DNA of 64,000 nt from NCBI GenBank assembly GCA_023053575.1, contig JAKZAP010000003.1:2890561-2954560 (forward strand), given 5' to 3'. Both the position numbers and the translations under genes were made by a program. A model generated the notes under the pieces. The model made no database searches, was not told the origin of the DNA, and saw only the letters and a program-made list of their open reading frames with translations. This DNA comes from Branchinecta lynchi (Eukaryota > Arthropoda > Branchiopoda > Anostraca > Branchinectidae). Shown in pieces: positions 53,380 to 64,000 of this stretch (its first letter is position 1; every line of letters begins with the position of its first letter).

Positions 53380-55995
53380 TAATAATAATAATAATAATAA
53401 ATTATTTCTTACCCACAAATTCCAGAGGAAAAACAAGTGGAGTTCCAGAGGAAAAACAAGTGGGGTACAATAAAGAAAAAGAAAGGAAAAATATACTAAA
53501 ATAACTATACATACAAAAACACTAGCACATAAACAGGGGGGCAAGGGGGTGGTGTGGTGATAACCGAGAGTATGCTGAACCCGACAGCTTCCTGTGTAGC
53601 ATTAGTAATTTTTCCGAAATATCTGGAACACCGTACTTAACGGATAATTACTCTATTCGGATGCAAAGGGGGGAGGTAAAGAAGGAATTTACAGTAGCGA
53701 AAATAACTTTTTCGGAGAGAAAGAGGTCTTTATTTTTAAGAAGAGGATACAGTCCAGAAACGTAGAATATAGAATGGTCGCAAAAAAGTTGAATACAGCC
53801 GACCAAGAGCTCGTCTTTTATACCGCCCACGGTTAGCGACAATTTTCGAATAACCAAATTGTATTTTTTTTCTTTACATCAAGGATAGTTTGTTGTCTTA
53901 GAGACGGTAGAGAGTTAGTGACAGTGATGCCCAGCCATCTGAAAGAAGTAGTAAGGGGGATAGTAAAATGTTTACACACAAGGGACTACTGAGAAGAAGA
54001 ACGATCGTTAAAAAACAAGAATTCACATTTTTCCACATTGAGAGACAGTCCAACATCTGAGAAGAAACTAGAAACTTTTGAAACCATTGAAGAAAGGCTT
54101 ATTAAAGGCTTAGACTATTGCTAATCAGAAGCAAGTCGTCTGCATAAGCAAGATAAGAAACGTCAGAATGTCCAAATATTCGATATACAAATCTTGAAAA
54201 TACAAGGAGAAAGTACCCCCCCCCCCCTGTCGAACTCCCCGCCGAATCCGAACAGAGGGTAAGTTACTGTGGCTGATGCGAATGAAAGAGTTCTCATACC
54301 AAGAACGCAAAAGGAAAATTACAGAAATGTTAACACCATGGGACAGTAAAGAGTAGAGAGCTTGACTGTGTACAACGCTGTCAAACGCTTTTGAAAGGTC
54401 AAGAGCGCAAAATTAAAGGGACGAGCCTTCTGCTGTAGATTGTTTAATAGCCGCCGCCAAAACCCTGTGGGCATGTTGGCAACTAACATCCGACTGGAAC
54501 CCAAATTGATTATCCCCAAAATTAGAATTGTAACTTAAATAAGGTAATAATATATACTCGAGGACTTTACTGATGTTACAATCAGTGGTAATTGGTCGAT
54601 AAGAAGAACAAATAGATGGGGTTTTGCCACGTTTGAGCATAGAAGTTACGGAACCACACAAGAAGCTGTCGGGAACCGCAGAAATTGTTAAACACATCTG
54701 AAACATTAACTGTAAAGGACACAAAAGAGTAGTACAATGGAAATTAAGATGGTGAGAGTCAATCTCGTCAATATCAGAAGATGACGACTTCATCCGCTTG
54801 ATCGCCTGGACGACATCATTAATTGAAATCGGAATTACATGTTTCTGTCAAATAATAACGGGCAACTTACTACTGAGAAATCGCAGGTAAACCACATGAA
54901 CAGCATAATTTACAACAGAAAAAATTGACGAATAATACTCATACCAAGTCGAACCAACAATCTGAGCACTAGAAGGTGCACCACTTTCTAACTTCTCTGA
55001 GTTAATAATTTTCGACCAATCTTTTCTAGAAGCCGGATACTCCATGCCCTTATATCAGGCAGCTTTTAAATATTTCTTGTATTCACTTTTTTTATCGATT
55101 TTATATTTTGAACCCAGCCAGAAGAAGGACGTCCACATTCAACCCAGATACGTAGCCAAAATTTTCCTTTATTCTTGACATAAACTGTTCATCAGAAGAC
55201 CAAAGGGGCTGACGGGTCCCAACCCGAATACGCTCCTCAGGAACTGCAATTTTCTCGGCCTGTTTCATACACCCAATAATATTCATATAATATTTATTAA
55301 GATCATCTTTATTCCCCTTAGCCATTAGCTGTAATAGATGATATGGCACTCTAATAGTACTGAGCATTGTAGTTAACATACAAATATATGACGGAATATT
55401 AGCTCGTTTCCAGTTACTTCTTACAAACCACTTGTGCTTTTTATCAGATAGTGGCGTCTGATCAGGACTATATTTAAAGTTTAACTGAAAAGGGCAGAGA
55501 TGGGACAGTCTTTTTACCCCTCACTAATTCACTTAAAGAGTCTTGAAGACCCGATGAAAATGCGTTATTTCGTCGCTCCGCTATTCACGAATGATCAGTT
55601 TTCAAATAGTGGAGTTTCCCTGTCAGATTTGTGGTACTACCTACTTCGTATGCTTGACGGAAAAGATTTATGAAATTTTTTCGTTCCGGCACTAAGCAAT
55701 CTTCACCAAGCTTCTCACCGCCCACTTAAAAGTCGCGATTGTGTTCAGATTCAAATATTCCGCGTCATAGTAGAATTTGCGCTGTGAGGACAGCCGTAGA
55801 TATTCTGAACCTCAGTACTAGAGCAGATAGTGGAAAATAAGAAAATCTCTTAGCAGAATCCAAATAACTCGGTGTACTCAACTAAATGATACGAAAATAA
55901 GTTTGCTTTTCAGTTAAACTTTAACACTGGCATGAAACGACAGAGCAAGATGGTCAATTTCACAAGCAGCGTAATCCACGTGTACAATAAAGCAA
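53380..55995 (-). pseudogene. Long decayed LINE (CR1/Jockey-type), 5'-truncated
   Basis: Minus strand, 5' to 3': ACEIDHLALSFHASVKYSP, the TTAA MITE, WKRANIPSYICMLTTML, IRVPYHLLQLMA, VPDSFLCGSVTSMLKRGK, SSYRPITTDCNISKVLEYIL and QFGFQSDVSCQHA. Then ALDLSKAFDSVVHSQALYSL, IRRGVRQGG and the catalytic YLAYADDLLLIS (54135-54149 codes AYADD), a frameshift, LSLNVEKCEF, and a C-terminal part ending in an AT-rich trailer and (TTA)n at 53380-53402. All core polymerase blocks are recognisable with several frame breaks. Dead, but the best-preserved LINE in the window. Confidence 0.9.
55478..55920 (-). mobile_element. piggyBac-like MITE, copy 2, inside the LINE
   Basis: AGTTTAACTGAAAAG ... CTTTTCAGTTAAACT, flanked by TTAA (55474-55477 and 55921-55924). 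443 bp. Removing it with one TTAA rejoins the LINE frame (ASVKYSPDQTPLSDKKHKW). Confidence 0.88.
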
Positions 55996-56165
55996 CGGGG
56001 CCTGGCTGGTTCTTTGCAACGGACATAAAGCCAGGGGCCTGGTTTTCTGCCACAAGCGTCAAGACACCAATACCGGCTGGTTTTCTGCATTGGACAGAAA
56101 GAAACTGGTCGCCGCTGGTTCTCTACAGCGAATATAGTGCCACTTTGACTGGCTAGGGACGTAAA
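55996..56165 (+). repeat. GGCTGGTTYTCTGCA minisatellite, second array
   Basis: CCTGGCTGGTTCTTTGCAAC, GGCCTGGTTTTCTGCCACAA, CCGGCTGGTTTTCTGCATTG and CCGCTGGTTCTCTACAGCGA in about 33-45-bp steps. Confidence 0.65.
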
Positions 56166-56826
56166 GAGCGTGTTCCACTCTATACTCTAAAAAAAATCTT
56201 GCAGTATTTCTACTGGGATTAATCTTGTCTCTAATGAGATAAAAATTATCTCTAATTCGGATTAATCTTATCCGAATAGAGATAAGATTAATCCCAGTGG
56301 CAAATACTGCAGTTACCTTTAATCCTTACTCGGATAAGCTTTTTACAGTGTAGGACTATACTGTAAAAACAAATCTTGCAGTATTTGCTGCTGGGATTGA
56401 TCTTGTCTCTACTGAGATAATATTTCTCTAATTCGGATTAATCTTCTCCCAGTAGAGATAAGATTAATCCCAGTAAAAATACTACAGTTAACTTTAATCC
56501 TTACTCGGAGAAACTTTGTACAGTGTACTTACCGTAGCTACTATGCATGACGTCACAAATTTAGGCTTCTTGACGTCAAGGCTGGAACCAGGCTGGAACA
56601 AATTTTCCTATTTTCGTCAAAATATCACTAAACGGGGTAATCTAGCCAATCAAGTTACAGAGATCCATAGTTACTATGCTTAATACGCTCCCGAGTATGG
56701 TAAGCAACTAGTCACTGTTAATTACTATTCTGATAAGGTTGGAACGGTCAGCGTTGTCACTTTTTGTGACGTTGGAAAGGAAATGCTAACTAATAGTTAC
56801 TACTGTTATGAGGGTTGAACACGCTC
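56166..56826 (+). mobile_element. MITE B, copy 2, with two nested MITEs
   Basis: GAGCGTGTTCCACTC ... GGGTTGAACACGCTC. Shares GCATGACGTCACAAATT, CGCTCCCGAGTATGG and GGTTGGAACGGTCAG with 18235-18538. Interrupted after CCACTCTA by 56183-56527. Confidence 0.75.
56183..56527 (+). mobile_element. Tandem pair of GGGATTAATCT MITEs
   Basis: Two ~170-bp units (56183-56352 and about 56357-56527). Each starts TA(C/T)ACTGTAAAAA-like, contains ATCTTGCAGTATT, a foldback of GGGATTAATCTTGTCTCTA against TAGAGATAAGATTAATCCC, and ends TTTTTACAGTGTA or TTTGTACAGTGTA. TA at the outer junctions. Confidence 0.75.
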
Positions 56827-57430
56827 AAAGCAACGGGGTCTGGCTGGTTCTCTACAACAGAGATGGAGCCACTGTCCCTAGCTGGTTCTCCCCATCGGTC
56901 GGTTTCGCTCAGTACGGTAAACCTCAATATCAAAAACTCGTCATCATCACGAATTTTACTGCGAATGAACCAAGAAAATAAAATAGTGCGTCATGCAGAA
57001 AGAAGAAGAAGACAACTACTCTTAAACTTAAACAACGAGGCACACGGTAAAATAAAGCTATACCAATGTTAGGCTCCATCTCACATCCATCTGATAAAAC
57101 TAAGTCATAGCCGAAATTTTTGGTCCAGTATTATCCGAACTTACTTGCTAGCCTCTGGTACCAACCGATGAAAAATGTGTAGCCTGTGTAGTTGTATGGT
57201 AGCTGTACGAAAAAGATGCATGTATTGATCTGCAGTAGTACGGAATACTTAAATTTAACGTGCCTCACACTGGGCTAATCTTGAGCAGTAGTATTCAGTA
57301 GCATCCCGCCTTGCTCCAGTAACATCCATTCTTGCTATAGTAGCATGTAGTAGCATCAGTTGGTAGTGCATGCTACTTCTTCGTACAGCTTTATACTACT
57401 ATTTAGAGATATTCTTATCATCAATCACAG
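56827..57430. other. Unassigned stretch
   Basis: A short minisatellite piece (56830-56890), an open frame without domain to 57072, and GTAGCAT repeats at 57295-57375. No gene is called. Confidence 0.4.
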
Positions 57431-58486
57431 TCTTCGCCAGATCCAGTCTTTGCCAGACTCCTTGAACGGTTTTACTATTAAAATTCAGAAACAGATTAAG
57501 GCCAAATAGCTAGTCATCTGAGAAAACCAAGTTCAGATATGGATTCAGCATGTGAGTTTACCCCTATAAGTCATATCTGTTTTGACAAAAACTTCCTGCC
57601 ACTTCTGCCAATTTCCTGGTTTCGGCCGAACTCCAGAACTACTTGTCCGGCGGAAAAAGAAAGCCCAAAAACGAACTAAGGGTATTTTCTTTCCCCAGTA
57701 ATGAACATCTAATCAACTTCAAATAAAAATTTAACTTATAACAAATTTTCCGACTCCAGCCGGATTCCGGTCGAACTATATTTCCGGGTAAAATATGATT
57801 GTCAAACACGAATTCAGCGTCTCTTCTTATCCTTAAATGTGTTATCTAATCAATTAGAAATAAAGCTTAAGCTTCTAACAATTTTCCGGTTTTGGCCGGA
57901 TTCGGGGGAACTACATGTCCAGGTAGAACATTTTTTCACATGTGTTTAGCTTGTCTTCTTGCCCTAAATCGAACATCTAATCAACTCCAAATAAAACTTT
58001 TAATTTTCACAAACTTTCCGGTTTGGGCCGGATTCCGGGCGAACTGCTTGCCGTCGAGAAAATGGTTTTCACCATCGTCCTCAAAATGTCTTCCTACCCC
58101 TAAATTGAACATTTAATCAACTTCAAATAAAACTTTTACTTTTAACAAGCTTTCCGGTTTTGACCGGATTCCGGGCGAACTACTTGTCCGATGACAAAAT
58201 GGTTTTTACCATCGTGTTCAGCATGTCTTCTTACCTCATAATTGACTATCAAATTAGCTGTTTCAAAATATTTTGTTTGCCCCTTAATTTGAACCTCCTC
58301 CCCCCCCCTAAATGTTGGGCTACAAAGCCCATCTACGAAATTGACTGGTCCGACGACCCAACGAATCCTCACACCAAGTTTCATCAAAATATCTCATTCC
58401 CTTCGAGAGTTATCGTGCTTACAGACGGACAGATGGACAACCTTTGCGATGTCATAGGTATCCCTCCACTTACGTTTTGGGATCCC
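57431..58486 (-). mobile_element. Family C, long inverted copy
   Basis: From TCTTCGCCAGATCCAGTCTT through six to seven monomers to TTTCATCAAAATATCTCATT, CCCTTCGAGAGTTATCGTGC, a short GACGGAC tract, CCACTTACGTTTTGGGATCC. The terminal stem is lost. The monomers at 58010-58230 are the least diverged in the window. Confidence 0.88.
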
Positions 58487-58589
58487 AAAAACCCAAAAAT
58501 GCGTTGCACCACTGCTCAGCTAATACCAAAGAATGATTTTTTTTTCTCGGACGTAAATGCCGTATCTAGGGTATCTGTTCTTACCACTC

Positions 58590-58930
58590 GCATAGTTTAG
58601 CGGCAGAAACTTTCTGGCACCAACCTCCTCCCCCCCCCCGCCGAGACCTCCTCCAATCCGGACAGAACAGATACACGTTAGGGCCCATGTCCTTTGAATT
58701 AAGATTAATCTCAATCTCCACGTCCGTTTGGTTCCCCCAACGTTGAACGTGGCTCGGACAAAAGAACACAAGTTTTGCCCGAATTGGATCAAAGGTTCGA
58801 AGCTAACGCAGGGGACGAGGTTTCGGATTCCCAGCTCCCTCCGACCCCAGATAAATTGTTGGATCATCCGTCGGACCGACCGACTGACTGAAAATTTCTA
58901 CGATCGATATGTGCTACGTAAGCTAGAGAC
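58590..58930 (+). mobile_element. Diverged family A-like end
   Basis: C run, CCGAGACCTCCTCCAATCCG, CAGCTCCCTCCGACCCC and CGTCGGACCGACCGACTGAC, followed by CTACGATCGATATGTGCTAC where family A has GCGATCGCTATATGGCACTT. No terminal hairpin. Probably a related subfamily. Confidence 0.5.
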
Positions 58931-59049
58931 TTCAAGGGTGTCTTCAAGGGTCTCTGTCTGCGTTATGACGTCCGAACTGTCTTTTGTGAATCTGCTTTAC
59001 TGTCTGTAATTGATTCCTGGGTGTAATCTGGGTGTAGTCTGTAGGTAAT

Positions 59050-59560
59050 CTGTAGATTTCATGGCGTAATAACTGTCCAAGGCTTCAGAGTCCAGTCTTG
59101 GTCAACCGATGACTAAAAGGCACTATATGCCATGACAGTGTTTTGACTGAGGGAATTCCATAGCGGTACCACTCGATTAGTAAAAAATTGGTTTCGCTTC
59201 TTGGTTGCAGCTCTCTTGCGGCAAAACTTTTTGGAGTGTCCACGGGTTCGGGTTTTCTATTCTAGCTGGAACAGGTTGGTGTCTGTCTCCAAGAGCTTGT
59301 GCCATAATGACGTCACCATGTCTGCGACGGTAGCAAAGGGTTGGCAGATAACTTCGTTAATCTTTTTGATAGTCCAGGGTGCTATATCCTTTGATGTATT
59401 TAGTGGCTCTTCTTTGTACAGACTTAAGTGATGCCTGATCCCCATTGTAATCCTTCGAATACTTGTTCGAAGTTCAAGTATGGCAGTTGTGACCAAAAAG
59501 GGGCTAGAACCAAGCAGCCTAGGGCACAATTCCATTTTAGTCAATTAATGTGACAAGAAT
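59050..59560 (-). pseudogene. LINE C-terminal fragment
   Basis: The minus strand reads LKSVQRRATKYIKGYSTLDY, a stop, YLPTLCYRRRHGDVIMAQAL and HQPVPARIENPNPWTLQ. SVQRRATK.I...STLDY..RL..L.LP.L.YRR.RGD is the standard C-terminal part of CR1/Jockey LINEs. At least one stop in frame. A repeated GGGTGTAATCTGGGTGTAGTC near 59017-59045 may be the tail. Confidence 0.8.
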
Positions 59561-60604
59561 TATGGCGCCGAATATTTTTGCAGACCGGGATGAGCTGTAA
59601 GCCTCACATCCTTGTGAGAAATAAAGAAAATGTCGATTTGGACAGCGAGAATAATAAGGACATAAAGCTTCCCTAGCTTCAGATGGGAAAAAAGATATGG
59701 CCTACTTGACATAATGACATAAGATATCGCTCAAGTGGAATCTGGATTTATTTTTTATGTCAATGGTCATTTCTGAACCGAAGAAGAAAGCTTTCAGCGA
59801 TCATCATCTCTGGAATCTCCGGAGATCCATCTCTGAATCTCCGCGTATCCTTCTGTTGTCTGTAATGAAACTTCTGACAGTGTAAGTTACAGGAGTTTCT
59901 ACTTTACGACTGGATTACCAGCGTTTGGGAACCATGTGTTACTGAAAACGATTGTCAGACACTATTCTAATTGTTATAACGGAATTAGAGAAAAGGTTAG
60001 GCCAATCAGAAATGAGAACTAGAAGGTCTCTAACTGTACAAACAAATAAGTCTCGCATCCTATTCGTTTTGCACCTTTGAGTCAAAGCCTGGTTTCCTAT
60101 TAGTCCATTCTGCAATTACTGACTCGGACCTCTGTGGAGCGCTCCATGAAAGTAATCTTGGACAAATACTGCCGAACATAAAATGTTACTGGGTCTCTAC
60201 TGCCAGAACTAATGTTAATTGCTGCTATTCTAAACTTTCTTCCGCCCTTTCAAATAGTTCAAATCCGGTACAAGACTTCATCTCCTTCCTTAAAACTAAA
60301 CTATCAAGCAAGAAAATGTAAATTAATGATAGTCAGTCTCGGGTTATGAGATTAAGCAGACTGAGAATAGATACTGCCGAATATCCGTCTATATTCATGC
60401 AGCGTATGTCCGGGAAATTGCTTGGGGTAATGATGACGAGGATCTGAAATGAAATTACCATGTTCAGAATATTATCAGTGAAACAAACTTTATAATTGAA
60501 TCCCTCTGTTTCCTCAAATCCTTTAGTTTAAATACTAAAGGCCTCTGTTACTTGCAAACTTCCTTCCTTATTCTGAATACGTCCTTCATAAAATCCGATG
60601 ACGA
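59561..60604. other. Unassigned stretch
   Basis: A 26-base end of the foldback MITE (AATGAAACTTCTGACAGTG, about 59863-59883) is present. Around 60180-60320 a plus-strand frame ends DFISFLKTKLSSKKM and could be a LINE C-terminus, but this is weak. Confidence 0.4.
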
Positions 60605-60985
60605 ATTGCCGCCAGACGCCCTAGAGGAACAATAACAATCACACGTGAGATCTGGGTACAAGTTATCTGACGGGTGAATAAGCGATTAGGCTTTAGCTTC
60701 ATATCGAGTCGCGCATTAGCCCTGTGGAAAAGTCAGACAGCAGTCAGCACTGAAGTCGGAAACTTGATGACGCTTGACAGAACAGAGTTGGTAAAGCAAA
60801 AAGAGGGGAAGAGGCATTTTAAACAGTTTTAAACATGGTTAGGCCTAAGAGGATTTGAAAATAGCAAAACAAACCTGGATAAAGGTACACCAAGAAGTAA
60901 CGGGCCATTGTTTTCTTTACGATGGCGCACATAGCGGCAAAAAAAAGAACTAGTCCGAGAGGAATTCTATGAGGGGTGTATATGC
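60605..60985 (+). repeat. Dispersed direct duplication, copy 2
   Basis: Matches 24331-24730. Small differences include an extra TTTTAAACAG and the loss of AAAGCCAGAAATGAC. Confidence 0.8.
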
Positions 60986-61261
60986 TTGGTCTTTCTTTCT
61001 ACAGAAGTCTCTGATAATCTAGAAAATATCCACAAGAGAGCAGCAGGAAACATTGTGGGAGAATACGACATTTCATAATAATAGAGAGGCTCTCATTAAG
61101 CCAGGTGTTTGGACAGTTTCAAGTGAAAACTTGGAACGAATGTGGTTTGTTCTCCCCGCAGACGAGCAGTCTGTTTCCCCCTTCCCTCCCGTCGTATGTG
61201 CGTTGTTTCGAGAGGAACACCAGCAATCGTTGTGAAACTCTAGTACTAGAACGGACTAAAG

Positions 61262-61870
61262 AGAAATCCTGTGAATTACCGTATTCGGTAACGAATCAGA
61301 ACCAAATGGATCTGACTGAATTTAATTATGAAATTGACTGACCGAAGTCGATCGAATTACCGAATTCTGTAGAGAATGAGACCAAATAAACAGGTTAAAT
61401 CACCGAATTTACGCAGGGACGGGTCGAATGCGGCGAAATCGATGCGGACACAAGACAAGTTGGATGAGTTATCGTATTCGGTCACGAATCAGAACCAAAT
61501 GAATCTGATTATTGACCAAATTAGGAAATAGACTGACCGAGTTACCGAATTCGGTAAAGAATGAGACCAAATAAATAGGTTAAATCACCGAATTTACGCA
61601 AGGACGAATTTGTTCACGAAAAACAACCAAATGAATCTGATTAATGACCGAATTATGAAATGGACTGACCAAATGCGATAGAACAGATACGGACTTGAGA
61701 AAAATCCGGTGAATTACCGAATTCGCCAAACAAACAGGTTAAATCACCGAATTAACGAAGAGACACACCGAATACGGTGAAATCGATGCGGAGTGAACAA
61801 AATTTGGATGAATTAGCAACTTCGATAAAGAAAGGGGAACCAATACACACGTTAAATCACCCAATCTGGA
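61262..61870 (+). repeat. Tandem repeat rich in ACCGAATT
   Basis: Three to four units of about 140-190 bp share GAATTACCGAATTCGGT, GAATGAGACCAAATAAA, AGGTTAAATCACCGAATTTA and AATCAGAACCAAATGAATCT. ACCGAATTCGGT is itself a palindrome and recurs in whole or part in each unit. Confidence 0.75.
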
Positions 61871-62340
61871 AATGCGGGGACAAACGGTTTTTGAAAAGGA
61901 CGTCATGGCTTCGCCGCGATGCCCGTTTTGACCGAGTTTATCGCCTTCGGCAAAAATTTGACCGAATGCCCAAAATCTAGGGGGGCGTTGTGCCCCCCAT
62001 CTCCACCGCCCCTCGGGAAACCCCGCTTATACCTGTCCGTCTCGCAAAGGTGCTGTCCTGGTCCCTCGTATCTGAGCGTGCCAGAAGATTTCCTCACTTG
62101 CCGGATCAGAATAAGAATCATTCTATTTTTCCCAATATTCGTTAAAATAGCCTGGGATGTCAAAACGTTAAATAAAAACAAGAAATAAAAAGATTATAAG
62201 CACTATTGGTTTCTTTCCACTGTTGTGTCTCTTGTTTGATCACAACGATCACAACGCATCTTGTGATCTTGTTTGCTTTCTGCTTCCAGGTTGGTGCTTA
62301 ACGAAGTATGGTACAAATGATTTGCTATACCGCTGGCTGT
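61871..62340. other. Unassigned stretch
   Basis: Frames on both strands near 61900-62190 are open over about 90 codons but have no recognisable domain. Confidence 0.35.
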
Positions 62341-62351
62341 GCTTGATCGGT

Positions 62352-62699
62352 GGTTTCTGGAGAAGTGGGTCGCAGCGTTTTAATTTCTTGGCCCGACGTG
62401 TGTTGCCGCTAGGAGTTCAAGCGGAGGCCGGTAGGATGTACCTCAGATCTGAGGCACTTTTTACCAAATGACATCGGTTCTGGACATGAAATTTACCCTC
62501 TGAGACATGTTCTCGTACCATCTATCAAGTCCCATCTAGACCAGATAACTTGTTCAAAAGTGATACTTTTCATCAAGGCCGCATCCAGGAGGGGGGGGGG
62601 TTAGGTTTCTGGAGAAGTGGGTCGCAGCGTTTTAATTTCTCGGCACGACGTGTGTTACCGCTAGGAGTTCAAGCGGAGGCCGGTAGGATGTACCTCAGA
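62352..62699 (+). repeat. 96-bp direct duplication
   Basis: GGTTTCTGGAGAAGTGGGTC ... GATGTACCTCAGA occurs at 62352-62447 and again at 62604-62699 with about three differences. The second copy lies between the poly-G tract and the body of an element E. Confidence 0.85.
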
Positions 62700-62863
62700 G
62701 TTGACCCCCCCCCCCCTAAATATACAAAAATAATCATTTTTATAGGGTTTTTCCTCTGATCTATGTGTTTTTTGTACTTTTTTCTCCGACCAGCAGGCAA
62801 CCCCCCCCCCCCCCCGAAAGGCACCCCCCCCCCCCCGAAATAAATTCTTGGATACGGGCCTGC
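62575..62863 (-). mobile_element. Element E, copy carrying host sequence
   Basis: GGCCGCATCCAGGAG + G run, the 96-bp duplicate, C run, AAATATACAAAAATAATC, TTATAGGGTTTTTCCTCTGA, two more C runs, GAAATAAATTCTTGGATACG and GGCCTG. Confidence 0.7.
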
Positions 62864-62869
62864 TTTTCA

Positions 62870-63905
62870 TAATAGCCAGATTTCCTCTCCATCAGCTCTC
62901 TCCTTGATGGGTTTATGGAGGAAGCGGTGCTATCAAAGTCAATCTAGTCAGTTTCCTAACACGCATAACATGTTTCATGGTCGTAAGCCATCTGGAAGTA
63001 CCCTAACTCGTATGTAACAAGATTTCCGGTCCTTCCTTCCAATCCTTCAAAAGCGGCTGGACTAGTAAGGACCTGTACGTAACATCCTTTTAGCCAACTT
63101 TTAAATTCCATCTAACGGATCACTCGTTCGAGATTATTGCAAATCACAAATGTATCCGGCACACCCTTCCAACTCGCTCTCAGTGCTCGTTCCTGTCTGA
63201 TTCTAGAAACGGCCTACGGACTAAGCTTGTCCCGTACCCATCACTCCACTTTAGGCGTGTTGCAAGATTTACGGTACCCTTCCCTCACATAAATATTCCT
63301 CTAGCGGACTGCGAATCACAGTGGACGGTGTGAAACAGACCGTCAGGGGATTTATCGCAAGAAAGAAACCAGTTAACTTATTCGTTTAACGCAGTCAATT
63401 ATAACCCATCCCAAGCTTCCCCGTAGTTACGGATCCAGTCCAGATCAGAATCAGAACATCTGGAAAATGTGTTCAATAAGATCATCGAGTCGAAATGTAA
63501 GCATGTCACAAGATTCCAGGTTTCCCTCCCACTTCCGCTTGGATCGTCAGATCCTGGAAGTGACACTTGTCGTATCGATCTGGTCAGGGTCCCTAATATA
63601 CTTGACAAGATTCATCGTCCTAGCCGATCTGGAAGTACCAAGTTCAAGTTCTTTTATTGTTTGAATATACATATTTAACACTATTTACATAACGTCCCCA
63701 GCAGGGAGACTGGCTCGAAAGCCGGGCGACAAACGGGATAAACAAACAAACCTATAAGAAACGGATGCCATCACACTGCTCACTCTATCTCACACCAAAA
63801 AATATATACCAAACATTTTTACCCTTACTCGAGATCAGCGGATCGCCCGACGAAGAGACTCGACACCTACGCTTGAGCCGGCAGAGTCAAGTGCCATGAG
63901 AATTA
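62870..63905 (+). mobile_element. Diverged family A copy with a LINE tail inserted
   Basis: Monomer blocks CTAACACGCATAACATGTTT, AAGCCATCTGGAAGTACCCT, CCATCTAACGGATCACTCGT and GGTCAGGGTCCCTAATATAC are recognisable. The end near 63870-63898 reads GCTTGAGCCGGCAGAGTCAA + GTGCCAT, a degraded terminal hairpin. A minus-strand LINE end (63641-63835) sits in the last monomer. Confidence 0.6.
63641..63835 (-). mobile_element. LINE 3' trailer with (TTGAAC)n tail
   Basis: On the minus strand: CGCCCGGCTTTCGAGCCAG (hairpin-forming), ...CAATAAAAG, AACTTGAACTTGG. No coding left. Confidence 0.6.
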
Positions 63906-64000
63906 ACAATTTGGGATTTCATCTTTCTTTTAATCATTTTTTTTTTAGGTTGGTACTTCAGTTCTTCGCTATGGTCAGATAATTTAATCACTAATGGCAA

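Noticed and set aside
51762..64000. Further KChIP exons (EF3/EF4)
   Set aside because: I looked for LRW.F.LYD and DG.I...E text on the plus strand and found none; they probably lie beyond the window.

Overview
The window reads as non-coding nuclear DNA from an animal, most likely an invertebrate. The only host protein-coding sequence I can support is two exons of a neuronal calcium sensor gene of the KChIP (Kv-channel-interacting protein / calsenilin) type on the + strand, at 17600-17733 and 51621-51761. Both have good splice signals and join in phase. They imply a single intron of 33,887 bp, so more than half of the window is one intron. No bacterial operons, CRISPR array or rRNA were found. 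One tRNA-Thr(UGU) lies inside the intron. The phylum cannot be fixed from the sequence.

Almost everything else is mobile or repetitive DNA, much of it nested. Two dispersed families dominate. Family A (about 0.9-2.8 kb; for example 2556-4750 and the inverted copy 21082-23866) is C-rich on one strand. It is built of ~150-bp monomers in an a-b-c higher-order order and ends in a hairpin. Family C (0.6-1.1 kb; for example 40995-42075 and 57431-58486) is built of ~137-bp monomers and ends in a nested stem. Both carry a (TCYG)n tract followed by a GATGAAACTTGG block. Smaller families are a poly-G-rich element D (GGCGTCAC ends), a poly-G element E, a foldback TA-flanked MITE, a piggyBac-like TTAA MITE, an hAT-like element with an 8-bp target duplication, and several other MITEs. 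There are many 5'-truncated LINE fragments with decayed reverse transcriptase and C-terminal regions, one decayed Ty3/gypsy gag-pol on the minus strand (47440-49500), and Penelope-like fragments carrying a type I hammerhead ribozyme fold.

Layout: 1-483 minisatellite; 484-2555 mixed fragments; 2556-4750 full family A; 5868-6314 TTAA MITE; about 6500-11415 a family A copy broken by a Penelope-like insertion, a foldback MITE, a LINE and an hAT element; 13552-17327 two family C copies and LINE pieces; 17600-17733 exon; 17734-51620 the TE-packed intron, including two large inverted duplications (37078-40330 and 42638-46070), the tRNA and the gypsy relic; 51621-51761 exon; 51762-64000 further intron or downstream DNA with a long decayed LINE (53380-55995), family C, minisatellites and family A/E pieces.

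The nesting gives relative ages. Several insertions can be proved from target duplications, from paralogous empty sites, or because a LINE reading frame is restored when the insert is removed. No intact transposase or reverse transcriptase was seen, so the active source elements must lie elsewhere in the genome.
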